Shown here piece by piece: positions 33,222 to 34,902 of a stretch of DNA of 34,902 nucleotides. The stretch's first letter is position 1. Each line of letters begins with the position of its first letter. A program made the position numbers and the translations under genes. Source of the stretch: Alphaproteobacteria bacterium (lineage in GTDB: Bacteria > Pseudomonadota > Alphaproteobacteria > Bin95). Below the pieces are notes generated by a model. That model was not told where the DNA came from, did no database searches, and was given only the letters and a program-made list of their open reading frames with translations. The stretch is taken from assembly GCA_026710105.1 (NCBI GenBank), contig JAPORR010000074.1, positions 1 through 34,902 of the forward strand, read 5' to 3'.

Positions 33222-34902
33222 TGATTCAGGACAAAGATATCCGCCGCCAGCTTCGCTTGGGCGAGGACAGCCGGTGGGAATTCAAGCAGATCGAGTTTCG
33301 CGGTGACACGCCGACCAGCCCGCGCAGAGACGACCTGGCAGACGAACTGGGTGCGTTCGCGAATGCAGACGGCGGCATTGTGCTGTGTGGGGTGGCCGAC
33401 GATGGAGCAATCCGGGGTATATCGCGAGAACAGATGGCAGCCCTGGATCACTTGCTGGTAGAGGTCAGCACCGACACCCTTGAGCCGCCATTGCGCATTG
33501 ACGTCCATCACAGGGAACTAGATGGCAGGGCATTCGTGCTGGTGGCAGTGCCGCGCGGCGAAACTCTGCATGAACGGGGCGGGCAGGCATTCATTCGGGT
33601 TGGCGCAACAAAACGGCGCCTCCGGAGGGACGAGAGCGTGAGGCTGACGCAGAATCGTGCGCAAAACCGCTATCTCTGGTTCGATGAGCGGATCGTGCCC
33701 GAGACTGGCTTTGAGACGCTCAGCGAGCGCCTATGGGAGCCGCTGCTCAGCGTGGCGGGGGCGGCGGATCCGCGGCGTGGATTGCTGAATCTCCGCTTAC
33801 TGGCGCGGGATGAAGCCGGCGTGGATCGTGCCACCGTGGCCGGAGTATTGCTTTGCGCCTCCGCACCACAAGACTGGTTAACGCAAGCTACCATCGCGGC
33901 GGCGCATTATCGCGGATTGGATCGTGCCTCCGGCCAATTGGACGCACAGGAGATCACCGGACCGCTTCCCGCACAGATCGCGGATGCGGTTCAATTCGTC
34001 GTTCGCAATATGCGTGTTTCTGCGCGCAAGACGCCCGAACGGGAGGATGTTTCCCAGTACAGCAAGGCCGCCGTGTTCGAAGCCATAGTCAACGCAGTCG
34101 CGCACCGTGACTACTCCGTGACTTCGCGGAGGATCCGGCTATCCATGTTTAAGGACCGCCTGGAGATCGATTCACCTGGCCACCTGCCCAATAGCATGAC
34201 GATCGAGGGCATGGAGGCTAGTCAGGCCACTCGCAACGAGGTGATCGCATCCGTATTCGGGCGCATTCCTGTCGCCAATGTGGCGGGGGCGGGTCATCGT
34301 AGATATCTGATGGAACGTCGGGGGGACGGCGTGTCGATCATCCGAACAGAAACCCAGGAAGCCACCGGAGTGCCGCCGGAATACGAAGTGGTCGATGAAT
34401 CAAGCCTTGTGCTCCGCATCCCTGCTGCGAAGCTGGAGCTCGTTCCAGCGGACGCGACGATCACGGTGCATTCCAGAGGCGAACCCCTCATCGGCATCGA
34501 GGTTCTAGCGCTCTTTCCTAACAAGACCTGGGTGCGCGCGACAACCGATGAGGCCGGCAATGCGGCTCTTGACCTTTACACAGCGCATATGCCGATGACG
34601 ATTTATGCCTCTGGGGCCGGGTATGCGGCCGGGCTGGAGCGGGCGTGGACACCTAGTCGGGGTGGGTTACTGCTTGAACTCGAACCGCTTGAATCTGGTG
34701 GTGCCATGATTTTTGCCCAGAGCACGGGGCACCTGCCCGGCCTGCGTGGACGGCTGAACCCGATACACGATACCTTCGGCCGAACCTATCTATACGCCGA
34801 CAACATCGCCATCGACGAGGGACGGCAACAACCAGTGCCGTTTCGACCCGGCAAACCGCTTCGACTGACGGACGCCCAGGGTACGGAATTGTCGGTCACC
34901 AT
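33221..34902 (+). CDS. AlbA_2/GHKL-type ATP-binding protein with Ig-like tail (partial)
   Basis: The frame is open from the ATG at 33221 through the window edge (560 codons, no stop), so the gene is incomplete at its 3' end. An N-terminal AlbA_2 (Schlafen AlbA-type) domain covers about 14-125 (EDSRWEFKQIEF, DELGAFANADGGIVLCGVADDG, GQAFIRVGATKRRL). A GHKL/HATPase_c_4-like region follows at about 275-330 (YSKAAVFEAIVNAVAHRDYS, where NAVAHRDY is the ATP-site motif, then LEIDSPGHLPN). From about 411 the sequence turns beta-rich and resembles a carboxypeptidase-regulatory or Ig-like domain (WVRATTDEAGNAALDL). The start overlaps the HsdS remnant stop as TGATG, as in type I restriction operons that carry such a gene between hsdS and hsdR. 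A defence role is inferred from that context. It was read directly from the bases. Confidence 0.85.
   Translation, partial: MIQDKDIRRQLRLGEDSRWEFKQIEFRGDTPTSPRRDDLADELGAFANADGGIVLCGVADDGAIRGISREQMAALDHLLVEVSTDTLEPPLRIDVHHRELDGRAFVLVAVPRGETLHERGGQAFIRVGATKRRLRRDESVRLTQNRAQNRYLWFDERIVPETGFETLSERLWEPLLSVAGAADPRRGLLNLRLLARDEAGVDRATVAGVLLCASAPQDWLTQATIAAAHYRGLDRASGQLDAQEITGPLPAQIADAVQFVVRNMRVSARKTPEREDVSQYSKAAVFEAIVNAVAHRDYSVTSRRIRLSMFKDRLEIDSPGHLPNSMTIEGMEASQATRNEVIASVFGRIPVANVAGAGHRRYLMERRGDGVSIIRTETQEATGVPPEYEVVDESSLVLRIPAAKLELVPADATITVHSRGEPLIGIEVLALFPNKTWVRATTDEAGNAALDLYTAHMPMTIYASGAGYAAGLERAWTPSRGGLLLELEPLESGGAMIFAQSTGHLPGLRGRLNPIHDTFGRTYLYADNIAIDEGRQQPVPFRPGKPLRLTDAQGTELSVT

Noticed and set aside
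1-34902. tRNA genes, CRISPR arrays and insertion sequences
   Set aside because: No cloverleaf, no regular repeat-spacer pattern and no transposase or flanking terminal repeats were seen on reading both strands.

Overview
The window looks like a chromosomal segment of a GC-rich alphaproteobacterium, possibly related to Rhodospirillales. Evidence for this includes a GatCAB amidotransferase operon, a lysC/ptsP/prfA/prmC gene neighbourhood, a DUF4169 gene, an AsmA-family protein and an E. coli-type PyrC. The species cannot be fixed from the sequence. Most of the window is densely packed housekeeping and metabolic DNA with many 1-4 nt gene overlaps. No rRNA, tRNA, CRISPR array or insertion sequence was recognised.

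Left part (1-11292, mostly minus strand). Reading in the direction of transcription the order is lysC, a nitronate monooxygenase-like gene, ptsP, a rodZ-like gene, ispG, hisS, prfA, prmC and an isobutyryl-CoA dehydrogenase. Most neighbours overlap by ATGA, GTGA or TGATG. The rodZ-ispG-hisS order is the one also known in E. coli. The outermost 300 bases hold only a possible C-terminal scrap of an outer-membrane beta-barrel protein.

Middle (11377-21127). ubiG runs rightwards. It carries a roughly 100-residue C-terminal extension that resembles the N-terminal helical domain of nitrile hydratase beta subunit, and it is translationally coupled to a luciferase-like (LLM) oxidoreductase. A second LLM gene and an alpha/beta hydrolase follow. 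pyrC and ygfZ are divergent. An SDR dehydrogenase, gatB, gatA and gatC then form a coupled minus-strand operon.

Right part (21306-32883). A plus-strand operon encodes a family III CoA-transferase, a penicillin/AHL-acylase-type Ntn hydrolase and a threonine ammonia-lyase with a C-terminal ACT domain. A large AsmA-family protein converges on it. A small DUF4169 gene, an SbmA/BacA-type transporter lacking the usual first membrane segments, a CsaA-like tRNA-binding protein and a pair of adjacent acyl-CoA dehydrogenases follow. Both members of the pair lack the usual C-terminal catalytic Glu.

Right edge (32884-34902). Composition drops abruptly, to about 41 % GC over 32941-33120 by hand count. 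The stretch encodes only the C-terminal end of a type I restriction specificity subunit (HsdS). A stop/start overlap couples it to an AlbA_2/GHKL ATP-binding protein with an Ig-like tail that runs off the window. This is the edge of a defence locus, probably with the rest of a type I restriction cassette outside the window. The two best candidates for something new are the UbiG fusion and this broken restriction/AlbA_2 unit.
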